From: Acidobacteriota bacterium
GTDB lineage: Bacteria > Acidobacteriota > Terriglobia > UBA7540
Assembly: GCA_021827245.1 (NCBI GenBank)
Contig: JAKAWN010000018.1
Coordinates: forward strand, 1 to 37,130
DNA length: 37,130 bases
Direction: 5' to 3'
Each line of letters opens with the position of its first letter. Position 1 is the first letter of the stretch. Position numbers and translations under genes: made by a program. Below, piece after piece: positions 1-7,630 of the stretch. Under the pieces are notes generated by a model. It saw only the letters and a list, made by a program, of their open reading frames with translations. It was not told the DNA's origin and did not search any database.

Positions 1-731
1 AAGATTTCCACATGGGTATGACCGCCGAACTGGTGGCTGAGAAATACGGTATTTTGCGCGAGCGGCAGGATGAGTACGCGCTGGAAAGCCATCGTCGGGC
101 CATTGCGGCCATCAAGAGCGGCAAGCTGAAAGACCAGATCATACCCGTCACCGTGCCGGTGAAAAAAGGCGAGACGCGCGAGTTTTCCGTTGACGAATCG
201 CCGCGAGAAGATACTTCCCTTGAGAAATTAGCCAAGCTGAAGCCCGTCTTCAAGCAGGGCGGAACGGTGACGGCTGGCAACGCTCCGGGAACGAACGATG
301 GGGCCGCGGCCACGGTGGTGACGTCGCTGGAAATCGCGCAAAAACTGGGCAGGAAGCCCCTGGCGCGGATTGCGGGGCAGGCGGTTAGCGGGGTTGAACC
401 GCGATGGGTGATGATGGCTCCGGTGGACGCCGTGCGCATTCTGCTCGACAAAACCGGCTGGAAGCTCGAAGAAGTGGACCTTATTGAATTGAATGAAGCA
501 TTTGCCGTGCAAGCCGTGGCTGTCATTGGGGAACTGGGCCTTGATCCAAACAAGACCAACGTGAACGGCGGCGCGGTGGCCCTTGGGCATCCAATTGGCG
601 CATCGGGCACGCGCATTCTGGTCGATCTGCTCTACGAGATGGAGCGCCGCAACGCGCATCGGGGAGTTGCCGCCCTCTGTCTGGGCGGCGGCAACGCCGT
701 GGCGCTGGCGGTTGAGAGAGACGTCCGGTAG
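1..731 (+). CDS. Acetyl-CoA C-acetyltransferase (thiolase), C-terminal part
   Basis: The reading frame is open from the window edge (codon frame from base 3; residues Asp-Phe-His precede the first Met), so the N-terminus with the acyl-accepting cysteine lies outside. What remains has the later thiolase signatures: HMGMTAE near the edge, the NEAFAVQA motif, the [19 protein letters not shown] block holding the catalytic histidine, and a CLGGGNAVA motif close to the C-terminus with the second active-site cysteine. The family catalyses reversible thiolytic cleavage or condensation of acyl-CoA with acetyl-CoA. The 3-hydroxyacyl-CoA dehydrogenase starts 35 bases downstream on the same strand, which suggests a shared role in beta-oxidation or acetoacetyl-CoA metabolism. 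Whether it prefers short or long chains cannot be read from this fragment. Confidence 0.93.
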   Translation, partial: DFHMGMTAELVAEKYGILRERQDEYALESHRRAIAAIKSGKLKDQIIPVTVPVKKGETREFSVDESPREDTSLEKLAKLKPVFKQGGTVTAGNAPGTNDGAAATVVTSLEIAQKLGRKPLARIAGQAVSGVEPRWVMMAPVDAVRILLDKTGWKLEEVDLIELNEAFAVQAVAVIGELGLDPNKTNVNGGAVALGHPIGASGTRILVDLLYEMERRNAHRGVAALCLGGGNAVALAVERDVR

Positions 732-766
732 TCACGCTGGCTGCACAATTTGAAACGGAGGTACGT

Positions 767-1624
767 TTGAACATCAGCCTGGCAGGAGTGGTCGGAGCCG
801 GAACCATGGGCCACGGAATCGCCCAGGTGCTGATCCGCAGCGGCTATACAGTGGTTCTCCACGACACCTCGCAGGAATTGGTGGCGCGCGGCAAGGAAAG
901 GATTTCGCGCGGGCTCAGCCGAAACGTCGAGAGAGGTCTGCTGACCGAGCAGGAAAGGCAGCAGGCCGAAAGCCGGCTGAAAGTCACGACTGAACTTTCC
1001 GATTTCGCTTCTGCCGACGTCGTGATTGAGGCGGTGACGGAAAAGTTTGAAGTCAAGGCCGCGGTGTTCCAGGCGCTTGAAGCGATCTGCCGCCCCGAAG
1101 CTCTGTTCGCCAGTAATACCTCGTCCATCTCCATCACGCGACTGGCCGGCGTTACCAAGCGTCCGCCGCAGTTTGTGGGGCTGCACTTTTTCAACCCGGT
1201 GCCCGTGATGAAACTGGTGGAAGTTGTTCCCGGGCTTGATACGTCCGAAGAGGCCGTGACGGCGGCAGAGCAGATCGCAAAATCCGCAGGCAAGACGCCC
1301 ATTCGTGCCAGGGATTTTCCAGGGTTTGTTTCAAACCGGTTGCTCATGCCCATGATCAACGAGGCCGTTTTTGCGGTTATGGAAGGCGTTGCCGATCCCG
1401 AAGGGGTGGATGGCGTGATGAAGCTGGGCATGAACCACCCGATGGGGCCGCTGGAGCTTGCAGACCTGATCGGCCTCGATGTGTGTTTAGACATCATGAA
1501 AGTGCTTTACGAGGGGTTTCGAGATTCCAAGTACAGGCCATGCCCGCTGCTTGAAAGAATGGTAGAAGCGGGCCGGCTGGGACGCAAATCAGGAAGGGGA
1601 TTCTACGATTACGCCGAGGCGTAG
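767..1624 (+). CDS. 3-hydroxybutyryl-CoA dehydrogenase
   Basis: A 285-residue protein, the usual length for single-domain 3-hydroxyacyl-CoA dehydrogenases. The N-terminus carries the Rossmann fingerprint GAGTMGHGIAQ (about residues 10-20). The middle has SNTSSISIT and the catalytic-histidine motif GLHFFNPVPVMKLVEVV. The C-terminal domain has PGFVSNRLLMPMINEA and MGPLELADLIGLDV. The enzyme oxidises (S)-3-hydroxyacyl-CoA to 3-ketoacyl-CoA with NAD(P), in the cytoplasm. The start is a TTG, chosen because a GGAGG Shine-Dalgarno at 757-761 lies 5 bases before it and the Rossmann strand follows at once. It sits 35 bases after a thiolase, so the two probably share a transcript and act in consecutive steps. 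Confidence 0.93.
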   Translation: MNISLAGVVGAGTMGHGIAQVLIRSGYTVVLHDTSQELVARGKERISRGLSRNVERGLLTEQERQQAESRLKVTTELSDFASADVVIEAVTEKFEVKAAVFQALEAICRPEALFASNTSSISITRLAGVTKRPPQFVGLHFFNPVPVMKLVEVVPGLDTSEEAVTAAEQIAKSAGKTPIRARDFPGFVSNRLLMPMINEAVFAVMEGVADPEGVDGVMKLGMNHPMGPLELADLIGLDVCLDIMKVLYEGFRDSKYRPCPLLERMVEAGRLGRKSGRGFYDYAEA

Positions 1625-1731
1625 CCTAGATCAGAGCCAGCACAGATCGCACGACAAAAACACACCAAGAACAGCCAGCCGCCGCATATGAACGTTCGCG
1701 GATACCTGCAGGACAAAGGGAGGATTCCGGC

Positions 1732-2790
1732 ATGCCAGAAGAACGAATAGACCGAACAAAGGCCATTGACCTGGCCCTAACGCAAATCGAAAAACAGTTC
1801 GGGAAGGGCTCCATCATGCGCCTGGGTTCAAAACAGGCTCTGGTCCCTGTGGACGTGATTCCTACGGGTGCGCTTTCGCTGGACGCGGCGCTGGGCGTGG
1901 GCGGAGTTCCCCGTGGGCGCGTGGTGGAAGTCTACGGCCCCGAAGCCAGCGGCAAGACCACGATTGCGCTGCATCTGGTGGCGGAGGCGCAGAAGCGCGG
2001 CGGGATGGCGGCTTTTGTGGACGCTGAGCACGCGCTGGACGCGAAATATGCCAGCCGGTTGGGTGTGGATGTCGACAACCTGCTGGTTTCCCAGCCCGAT
2101 TACGGCGAGCAGGCGCTGGAAATTGCCGAAGCCCTGGTGCGCTCAAACGCCATCGACATTATCGTGATTGATTCTGTTGCTGCGCTGGTACCACGGGCGG
2201 AGCTTGAAGGCGATATGGGTGATTCCATGCCCGGACTGCAGGCCCGGCTGATGTCTCAGGCGCTCCGCAAGCTGACCGCATTGGTCTCAAAATCAAAGAC
2301 TTGCCTCGTTTTCATCAACCAGATTCGGGAAAAGATCGGCGTGATGTTTGGCAATCCTGAAACGACAACGGGCGGGCGGGCATTGAAGTTTTATTCCTCC
2401 GTGCGGTTGGACGTTCGCCGGATCGCCTCCATCAAGGACGCCGAGCATGTGATCGGCAACCGAACACGCGTGAAAGTGGTGAAGAACAAGCTGGCGCCTC
2501 CGTTCCGGGACGCCGAATTCGACATTCTGTATGGTGAGGGCATTTCCAAAGAAGGCGACCTGATCGACCTGGGCGTCGGTTTGAGCTTGATTGAGAAGAG
2601 CGGTTCGTGGTATTCCTTCGCTGGAGAGAGAATTGGACAGGGGAGGGAAAACACCCGCCAGTTCCTGCTTCAGAATCCTGATATTTACAGGAAGATTGAA
2701 GCAGAGCTCCGCAAGAGTCTGAATTTGCCATTACAAAAAGAGGAGGCTGAACCGGCGGCAACCACTGCGGTGCGAAGTAATAAGAAGTAA
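1732..2790 (+). CDS. recA: Recombinase RecA
   Basis: A 352-residue RecA, full length for the family. Visible motifs are the N-terminal [20 protein letters not shown], Walker [10 protein letters not shown] (about residues 69-77), Walker [13 protein letters not shown], the L2/DNA-binding stretch [19 protein letters not shown], and a short variable C-terminal tail that is less acidic than in enterobacteria. RecA forms filaments on single-stranded DNA for strand exchange and stimulates LexA self-cleavage. The ATG has a GGGAGG Shine-Dalgarno at 1718-1723, 8 bases upstream. The 107 bases before the start hold a GAACGTTC palindrome (1690-1697), but I could not assign it as a LexA box. No recX-like gene follows. 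Confidence 0.98.
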   Translation: MPEERIDRTKAIDLALTQIEKQFGKGSIMRLGSKQALVPVDVIPTGALSLDAALGVGGVPRGRVVEVYGPEASGKTTIALHLVAEAQKRGGMAAFVDAEHALDAKYASRLGVDVDNLLVSQPDYGEQALEIAEALVRSNAIDIIVIDSVAALVPRAELEGDMGDSMPGLQARLMSQALRKLTALVSKSKTCLVFINQIREKIGVMFGNPETTTGGRALKFYSSVRLDVRRIASIKDAEHVIGNRTRVKVVKNKLAPPFRDAEFDILYGEGISKEGDLIDLGVGLSLIEKSGSWYSFAGERIGQGRENTRQFLLQNPDIYRKIEAELRKSLNLPLQKEEAEPAATTAVRSNKK

Positions 2791-2921
2791 GCCCACCAAC
2801 ACGAAACTGGAACTCCAGGCGTACCAAGGGCTGCCGAGCGATTCAGTATAGGGTCTTTCAGTACCACCAAGGAGACGATAGCAAGGCATGCTGGATGAAA
2901 TCTGAGGAGAGCTAACCTGCG

Positions 2922-4052
2922 TTGATGAAGAGATTCGCTGTTGTGGCTGTTGCTCTGATAGGGTTGTTAGGTATTGACATTCTTCCAGGGGGAATCCTTC
3001 TGCGGGGACTGGCAGCCCCGCTTCCTCCCGTCACCCATCGGACCAAAATTCGCAGGCGGGTTCGCCACACAAGGCGGCGGTATGTTCGCCGGTACTGGAG
3101 CCCATGGCGCGTCAGTTCATACGACGACAATCCCGGCGCCGGTGACAATGCCGAAGGCGAAAATATGGCCGTGCGCCAAGCCGCACTCCAGGCGCTGGGC
3201 CGCTTGAACGGAAGCATTGTTGTGGTCGATCCGAACGATGGGCGGATTCTCACCGTCGTCAATCAAAAATTGGCGTTCAGCGGCGCCTTCCGGCCCTGCT
3301 CCACCTTTAAGCCCGTCGTGGCCCTGGCGGCCTTGAATCAAGGGATTATCACCCCGACCACAAAGATTTATGTGGGCCGTCACTGGTCGTTGGATTTGAC
3401 TGATGCGCTGGCGCACTCGAACAACGAATTCTTCTATAAGGTCGGCCAGATGGTTGGTTTTAGGGTGCTGTCGCGTTACGCGCGCGAATTCGGTCTGGGG
3501 CACAAAGCAGGCTGGGATATTCCCGGCGAATTGCCCGGAGAATTTCCAACGGCTCCGCCAGCAGACGGCGGTGTCGGTGACCTGGCCTATCTTGGCAAAG
3601 GTATGGAAGTAACACCCTTGCAGTGGGCTGCCGTGGCTTCAGCTATTGCCAATGGCGGAACACTTTACTACCTCCAATACCCGCGCACCAAGGAACAACT
3701 TGCGCACTTCGAGCCCAGGGTCCGGCGCCAGTTGACTAATCTTAAGGCACAGATCCCCAAGATCAGAGCGGGCATGGCGGCTGCGGTAACGTACGGGACG
3801 GCTCGCCTGGCCAATGACAACGCCGTGCAGATATTGGGGAAAACGGGCACGTGCAGCGAAGATGGGGCGCGGCTGGGATGGTTCCTTTCTTATTCCGACG
3901 CGCGGCCGCAATACGTTGTGGTGGTCCTGTTGCGGGGTGGGCGGCAGATGTACGGTCCGCACGCCGCTGAAATCGCCGGCCGGCTTTATAAAGACTTGCA
4001 CCAGGCGAGCCCGAACGAGATCCAGGCAAGCAAGTCCGCCCTGGGCGAATAA
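2922..4052 (+). CDS. Penicillin-binding protein with only a transpeptidase domain
   Basis: A 376-residue protein with the three serine-transpeptidase motifs in order: S127-T-F-K130 (SxxK), S166-N-N168 (SxN) and K307-T-G-T310 (KTG). An N-terminal hydrophobic segment (about residues 4-32) is a signal anchor. It is followed by a very basic Arg-rich stretch (about 41-57) and an Asp/Gly/Asn-rich linker. The protein lacks the dimerisation and glycosyltransferase domains of full PBPs, so it is short for the family. It probably cross-links peptidoglycan or hydrolyses beta-lactams in the periplasm; beta-lactamase-like behaviour cannot be excluded from sequence. The start is TTG 2922 or ATG 2925; GAGGAG at 2904-2909 is 12 or 15 bases upstream. 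It follows recA by 131 bases without a clear terminator. Confidence 0.85.
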   Translation: MMKRFAVVAVALIGLLGIDILPGGILLRGLAAPLPPVTHRTKIRRRVRHTRRRYVRRYWSPWRVSSYDDNPGAGDNAEGENMAVRQAALQALGRLNGSIVVVDPNDGRILTVVNQKLAFSGAFRPCSTFKPVVALAALNQGIITPTTKIYVGRHWSLDLTDALAHSNNEFFYKVGQMVGFRVLSRYAREFGLGHKAGWDIPGELPGEFPTAPPADGGVGDLAYLGKGMEVTPLQWAAVASAIANGGTLYYLQYPRTKEQLAHFEPRVRRQLTNLKAQIPKIRAGMAAAVTYGTARLANDNAVQILGKTGTCSEDGARLGWFLSYSDARPQYVVVVLLRGGRQMYGPHAAEIAGRLYKDLHQASPNEIQASKSALGE

Positions 4053-4098
4053 GCCGTACTGTAACGGGAACCATCGCATTTTGGCCCGCGCAGGGTAA

Positions 4099-4112
4099 GA
4101 AAGAATTCTTTC
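4099..4112. repeat. 14-bp perfect palindrome between convergent genes
   Basis: GAAAGAATTCTTTC is a perfect palindrome in the 110-base gap where the transpeptidase gene (+) and cysH (-) converge. It could form a weak hairpin at either transcript end. It lacks a U-tract and a GC-rich stem, so I do not call it a terminator. Confidence 0.4.
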
Positions 4113-4162
4113 CTCGCGCCTCGAGTCTCTTAAAGCCGCCAGGGGCAATCTTCGCAGAGGCT

Positions 4163-4906
4163 TTACGCGTTCTTCTGGCCCGTGATGTTGCCTGCGTGCA
4201 GTCCGCATTCTTTCTTGGCCTGATCCTCCCACCACCAGCGTCCTTCGCGCTCATGCTGGCCGGGAAGCACCGGCCGGGTGCAAGGCTCGCACCCGATGGA
4301 AACGAAGCCGCGCTCGTGCAGCGGGTTGAAGGGAACATTGTTTTCCCGGATGTAACTCCAAACCTGCTGGGAACTCCAGTTGGCAAGAGGATTGAATTTA
4401 ATCAGCTCACGGCCTGGCCAGGAAAAGACGGGGTCGACCTCAACCACGGCCACCTGCGCGCGAGTGGAAGGGCTTTGATCGCGTCTCTGGCCAGTCATCC
4501 AGGCGTCGAAAGTCGCTAGCGCCCTCTTGAGCGGTTCGACCTTGCGGATTCCACAGCACTCCTTGTGGCCATCTTCGTAAAACGAGAACAGTCCTTTCGC
4601 CTTGACCAGCCTTTCCACCGCGTCAGGCTTGGGGAAGAAGATTTCTACGGGAATGCCGTAGTGCTCGCGGATCTTATCAATGAACTGGTAAGTTTCAGAA
4701 TGAAGCCTGCCAGTATCGAGCGAGAAAACTGTGAAGTCGCCTCCGATTTTCGCCGCCATATCGATCAGGACAACATCTTCCGCCCCACTAAAGCTGATCC
4801 CAATTCCGCCCGCAAAGTTCTCGAGTGCAAACTGAATGATTTCGCTCGGCTGCCGATCGGCAAGAGATCTTGCAATTTCAGGAATATCCAGTGTTTCGAG
4901 TTCCAT
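4163..4906 (-). CDS. cysH: Assimilatory adenylyl-sulfate (APS) reductase, CysH family
   Basis: A 247-residue member of the PAPS/APS reductase family. The N-terminal nucleotide-binding loop is [15 protein letters not shown] (about 37-51), followed by FSLDTGRL. The cysteine pattern C117-C118 ... C206-x-x-C209 (ECCGIRK and IGCEPCTR) is the [4Fe-4S] signature of APS reductases and is absent from PAPS-specific enzymes. The C-terminal ECGLH (C234) carries the redox-active cysteine. It should reduce APS to sulfite and AMP with thioredoxin, in the cytoplasm. It is the third gene after sat and the tauE-like gene, 58 bases after the latter. AAAGGA lies a few bases before the ATG. APS use matches the absence of an APS kinase here. 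Sulfite reductase is not in the window. Confidence 0.93.
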   Translation of the reverse strand: MELETLDIPEIARSLADRQPSEIIQFALENFAGGIGISFSGAEDVVLIDMAAKIGGDFTVFSLDTGRLHSETYQFIDKIREHYGIPVEIFFPKPDAVERLVKAKGLFSFYEDGHKECCGIRKVEPLKRALATFDAWMTGQRRDQSPSTRAQVAVVEVDPVFSWPGRELIKFNPLANWSSQQVWSYIRENNVPFNPLHERGFVSIGCEPCTRPVLPGQHEREGRWWWEDQAKKECGLHAGNITGQKNA

Positions 4907-4964
4907 AGTTTCCTTTCATCCGTTCCGGAATGAGATATCTGGAAAGCCTCGCCCCACGCCCCGT

Positions 4965-5735
4965 CTAGCCGGCGAGTAAACGCGCCCCCAGCGAAAAATA
5001 GAGAATGCTGAACAGCCAGGTGATGCAACGCTCGGGAATCCGGCGCGTCAGCCGGCTCCCGATGATGACTCCCGGCACCTCGCCCGCAACCAGCAGAAGG
5101 AAAAGACTGGAGTTGAAATTTCCCATCTCCCAGTGCGGCGACCCGGCCAGCGCCGTGGTCACCAAACCAAACAGAATGTCAGTCCCCACCAAGCTTCCCA
5201 GTGGCAGGGGAACCAGAACCAGCAGCGAAATCATCAACAGGCTCCCGCTGCCGACCGAGGTCATTGAGACCAGGAAGCCGACAATTCCTCCCACGGCGGC
5301 CAGCTTGAAGCCGCCGTTTGAGAAACTTAGGTTTGAGTTTCCGGCAGAGCCCAGATCCTTCTTCCCTCGCAGGAACGGCAGGAAGAGCGAGACGCCGAAA
5401 AGGGTCAGACCCAGCAGAACCTTCAACGCGTGGTCCAGCGCGGCTACGGACATCCAGCCCTTCAAAAAGTGGATAGAAAGGATGCCCGCCACAGAGCCGG
5501 GAACGCTCCCGGCCAGAAAATATCCGGCCAGGTTCCATTGCACCTGCCCCAGCTTGCGGTGTTCAAAGACCCCCGCCAACTTGCTGACGGCTCCGCTCAT
5601 CAGGTCAGTGCCAATCACCGTCAGAGCATGGAAAGGCGTCACCAACAACAGGAGCGGCGTCAGAATGACGCCCGCGCCGGTTCCAGTGAGTCCCACCAGG
5701 ATGCCGGTGATGAAGGCGAAAAGACTTACGAGCAT
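4965..5735 (-). CDS. TauE/SafE family anion permease in the sulfate operon
   Basis: A 256-residue, very hydrophobic protein with about 8 predicted membrane segments. It has the repeated N-terminal pattern typical of TauE/SafE (formerly DUF81): FAFITGILVGLTGTGAGVILTP at the start and a related GGIVGFLVSMTSVGSGSL stretch in the second half. Family members move sulfite, sulfoacetate, sulfate or other small organic anions across the inner membrane. Here the ATG overlaps the stop of sat by one base (TGATG), which implies translational coupling, and cysH follows. The context suggests a sulfur anion as substrate, either sulfite efflux as a safety valve or uptake of a sulfur source; the sequence does not decide which. 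Confidence 0.88.
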   Translation of the reverse strand: MLVSLFAFITGILVGLTGTGAGVILTPLLLLVTPFHALTVIGTDLMSGAVSKLAGVFEHRKLGQVQWNLAGYFLAGSVPGSVAGILSIHFLKGWMSVAALDHALKVLLGLTLFGVSLFLPFLRGKKDLGSAGNSNLSFSNGGFKLAAVGGIVGFLVSMTSVGSGSLLMISLLVLVPLPLGSLVGTDILFGLVTTALAGSPHWEMGNFNSSLFLLLVAGEVPGVIIGSRLTRRIPERCITWLFSILYFSLGARLLAG

Positions 5736-6904
5736 CAGGCCCCCTGCCCGATTTGGAGCTGCCCAAACGCGTGGTGCAGTACGGCAGCAACTTCAGGGCG
5801 CGTGAACTCCATCGGCAAGTGCCCGCCCTCGCGCAGCACGGTCCTAACCTGCGTGCCGCTCAGCATCACGCGAGACTCTTTGTCATGCCCGCAGGTCTTT
5901 TGTGACGCCATGCCGGCGCACTCGCGGCAGTAGAAAGCATGTTCAAAGAACAGCGGCGCGATTCCCAGTTCCCCGGCGCCGAATTCGCTGAAAATTTTCT
6001 GGGCGTCGTAAGGGCCGTAGTAGTTGCCCACGCCAGCGTGGTCGCGCCCCACAATGAAATGAGTGCAGCCGAAATTCTTCCGGATCAGAGCATGGAAGAT
6101 GCCCTCGCGCGGGCCGGCGTACCGCATCGAGGCGGGATTCAGAGCCAGCAGCGCCCGGTCCGGCGGGAAATAGTTCTCCAGCAGCACCTCGTAGCAGCGC
6201 AGGCGGACTTCGAGGCTGATGTCGTCAGACTTGGTCTCGCCGCCAATCGGGTGCAAAAGCAAGCCATCTACGATTTCAAGCGCCGCCTTCTGGATGTATT
6301 CGTGGGCGCGGTGAACGGGATTACGCGTCTGGAAGCCGACCACGGTGTTCCACCCGCGCTCGGCAAAAATCCTGCGGGTGTCCACGGGATCCAGCCGGTA
6401 TTTTGAAAACTCCTCGGCGTTCGGTCGCCGGAAGACTTCCACCGGCCCGCCCACAAGCCAGTTGCCCCGCGAAGCCACGTAGTGCGCTCCCGGGTGGTCG
6501 TGATTGGCGGTGAGAAAGACGGCCAGCGATTCCGCTTCTCGGTCGTAAGGAAATACATCGCGGATCTCCAAAACCGCCAGACGCGTGCCATTCGAGTCCG
6601 CCAGGGCCGCTCGCGGAGTTTTCCTCAGGACTCTGGCCGTTTCCTCGCTCACCGCCAGCGTGACGGGTAGAGTCCAGGGAAGGCCGTTGGCCAAGCGCTT
6701 GTCCTCGATCACGCGGGCATAGTCTTCATGCCCCATAAAGCCTTCGAGCGGGCTGAAGGCGCCTATGGCCAGCATCTCCAGGTCAGAAACTTCGAAAGCG
6801 TTCAATTGAATCACGGGCAGCTCGCGGGCTTCCGCTTCCAGCGCCGTGGTTTTTTCTCCGCTTGCTAAACGATTGACGAGCCGCCCTCCATGAGGTTCGA
6901 TCAT
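5735..6904 (-). CDS. sat: Sulfate adenylyltransferase (ATP sulfurylase)
   Basis: A 389-residue single-polypeptide ATP sulfurylase, full length for the Sat type and unrelated to CysDN. Signatures are IEPHGGRLVNR at the N-terminus, QTRNPVHRAHE (about residues 192-202, with the HxxH-type nucleotide motif) and VGRDHAGVG. A C-x2-C-x8-C-x-H cluster (CRECAGMASQKTCGH) resembles the zinc site seen in some bacterial and archaeal Sat proteins. It makes APS and pyrophosphate from sulfate and ATP. The frame also opens at GTG 6916, but ATG 6904 is preferred: GAGGAG at 6916-6921 is 11 bases upstream and the protein then begins as other Sat proteins do. It is the first structural gene of the operon, 66 bases after the leader terminator. 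Confidence 0.95.
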   Translation of the reverse strand: MIEPHGGRLVNRLASGEKTTALEAEARELPVIQLNAFEVSDLEMLAIGAFSPLEGFMGHEDYARVIEDKRLANGLPWTLPVTLAVSEETARVLRKTPRAALADSNGTRLAVLEIRDVFPYDREAESLAVFLTANHDHPGAHYVASRGNWLVGGPVEVFRRPNAEEFSKYRLDPVDTRRIFAERGWNTVVGFQTRNPVHRAHEYIQKAALEIVDGLLLHPIGGETKSDDISLEVRLRCYEVLLENYFPPDRALLALNPASMRYAGPREGIFHALIRKNFGCTHFIVGRDHAGVGNYYGPYDAQKIFSEFGAGELGIAPLFFEHAFYCRECAGMASQKTCGHDKESRVMLSGTQVRTVLREGGHLPMEFTRPEVAAVLHHAFGQLQIGQGA

Positions 6905-6970
6905 TTCCACTTTCACTCCTCAGAATCAGATCTAGGCTCAGCGCTCCCCTTGCCAGGTCACGGACCGCCC

Positions 6971-7015
6971 AAAAACAAAAACGCCCGCCGACGTTTTGAA
7001 TCCGTCAGCGGGCGT
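6971..7015 (-). terminator. Leader (attenuator) terminator before sat
   Basis: On the minus strand ACGCCCGCTGACG (7015-7003) pairs with CGTCGGCGGGCGT (6993-6981). This gives a 13-bp stem with one G-U pair and a 9-base loop, followed by TTTTT-G-TTTTT ending at 6971. This is a textbook intrinsic terminator. It lies inside the 5' leader of sat, downstream of a promoter and a small reading frame and with no other gene to end, so it is read as a regulated attenuator. Confidence 0.9.
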
Positions 7016-7079
7016 CCGTATAAGAAGTACTACTTGCAGTTCGAATTACAAGTCGTTAATCTCCAGCCACACGGCGCCC
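7010..7079 (-). promoter_or_regulatory. Antiterminator pairing in the sat leader
   Basis: GGGCGCCGT (7079-7071) within the end of the small leader frame is complementary to ACGGACGCCC (7019-7010): five plus four base pairs around one bulged A, extendable by a few weaker pairs. The second arm contains the first six bases (7015-7010) of the terminator stem, so the two structures exclude each other. A ribosome stalled on the Cys codons would leave the first arm free and favour read-through. Pairing was checked by eye; no energies were calculated. Confidence 0.7.
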
Positions 7080-7106
7080 TCTAACGGAACCCGTACAGCA
7101 ACACAT
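7056..7106 (-). CDS. Polycysteine leader peptide of the sulfate-assimilation operon
   Basis: A 16-codon frame reads MCCCTGSVRGRRVAGD and stops at TAA. Codons 2-4 are TGT TGC TGT, three consecutive cysteines, very unlikely by chance directly upstream of genes for the cysteine pathway. AGGTG, 8 bases before the ATG, is a plausible Shine-Dalgarno. The frame begins about 56 bases after the predicted transcription start and ends about 40 bases before the terminator stem. Its likely role is as a sensor rather than a functional protein: low cysteinyl-tRNA stalls the ribosome at codons 2-4, which allows the antiterminator to form and sat-tauE-cysH to be transcribed. Polycysteine leaders of this kind are known from actinobacterial sulfur genes. 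Translation itself is inferred, not shown. Confidence 0.78.
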   Translation of the reverse strand: MCCCTGSVRGRRVAGD

Positions 7107-7168
7107 CTGCTGGGCACCTGTGGTGTTAACCGGCTTGTGCATCGAGACTGACATTATGAAACGGCATG

Positions 7169-7197
7169 ATATTATCAACGCTGCCTGCCTGTGTCAA
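7169..7197 (-). promoter_or_regulatory. Sigma-70 promoter of the sat operon
   Basis: On the minus strand a perfect -35 TTGACA (7197-7192) is separated by exactly 17 bases from -10 TAATAT (7174-7169). The predicted start of transcription is near 7162. This gives a leader of roughly 255 bases before sat, which contains the Cys-rich frame and the terminator. Confidence 0.85.
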
Positions 7198-7213
7198 CAG
7201 CTTTTCGCCAGCC

Positions 7214-7297
7214 CTAGAAGATGCGGCCAAATTGGAAGGTCAGATAGTCCTCAAAGATTGAGCGCCCGGGAAGCGCCACGCCAAGGGGTCGCAGGGC
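7214..7297 (-). pseudogene. Possible C-terminal remnant of an outer-membrane beta-barrel protein
   Basis: The minus frame between a TGA (7298-7300) and TAG (7214-7216) encodes 27 residues ending GRSIFEDYLTFQFGRIF. The alternating hydrophobic pattern and terminal phenylalanine look like the last beta-strand of an outer-membrane barrel. No start codon or ribosome site is present and frames upstream are broken, so this would be a gene tail whose body was lost, next to a MITE-like repeat. It is too short for certainty. Confidence 0.3.
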
Positions 7298-7367
7298 TCA
7301 ACGACTCGCGAACCAACCAGCCGCTCTTCGCGCCGCGCGCCTTCCCGCCACCGTCCCTCTTCGGCCA

Positions 7368-7470
7368 AGCAGGTTGGTGAAAAATCCAGAATCTGAGCCG
7401 CAGCAGCGACTTTAGGTCGCCTTTTCAATCGGTGTCTGGCAGCATTAAGCCGCTACACGTTTTTTCATTT
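7368..7470 (+). repeat. Degenerate copy of a MITE-like palindromic element
   Basis: This stretch is related to the copies at 8121-8243 and 9485-9612. It begins AGCAGGTTGGTGAAAAA, keeps the core GCAGCGACTTTAGGTCGCC and the AAGCCGCTACACGTTTTTTC end, but has a short internal deletion and a decayed 3' terminus. It lies in the gene-poor stretch between the sat promoter and the esterase gene, where no protein-coding gene could be supported. Confidence 0.65.
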
Positions 7471-7531
7471 CGATCAACTGAACCAGGGGAAGCAGGCAAC
7501 TTTACAGGCAGGAAATAGGCTAGGCAGCCTC

Positions 7532-7630
7532 CAGTTCGTTTTTCGGTTCGTTTTCGGTTCGTTTGGCCGTTTTTTCGGTTCGTTTTTCAGGCCGATCATT
7601 TGTTTTCAATCACTTCTCCGGTTCGTTTTT
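7532..7630 (+). repeat. Clustered short direct repeats, core GGTTCGTTT
   Basis: At least five copies of (C/A)GTTCGTTTT-like units occur in about 100 bases (near 7534, 7545, 7556, 7578 and 7620), some in tandem as TTCGGTTCGTTTTCGG. Spacing is irregular and spacers are short, so it is not a CRISPR array. It may be a low-complexity remnant of a Lys/Arg/Thr-rich coding tail on the other strand. Confidence 0.6.

Noticed and set aside
1690..1697. GAACGTTC upstream of recA as a LexA (SOS) box
   Set aside because: The two half-sites touch without the 4-base spacer of known Gram-positive-type boxes, and no second copy was found; the LexA site of this group is not known to me.
6905..7162. SAM or other known riboswitch in the sat leader
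   Set aside because: I saw no conserved S-box core or other class consensus; the Cys-rich frame and antiterminator explain the terminator better. An Infernal/Rfam scan would settle it.
7532..7630. CRISPR array
   Set aside because: Repeats are about 10 bases with irregular, very short gaps and no cas gene is present.
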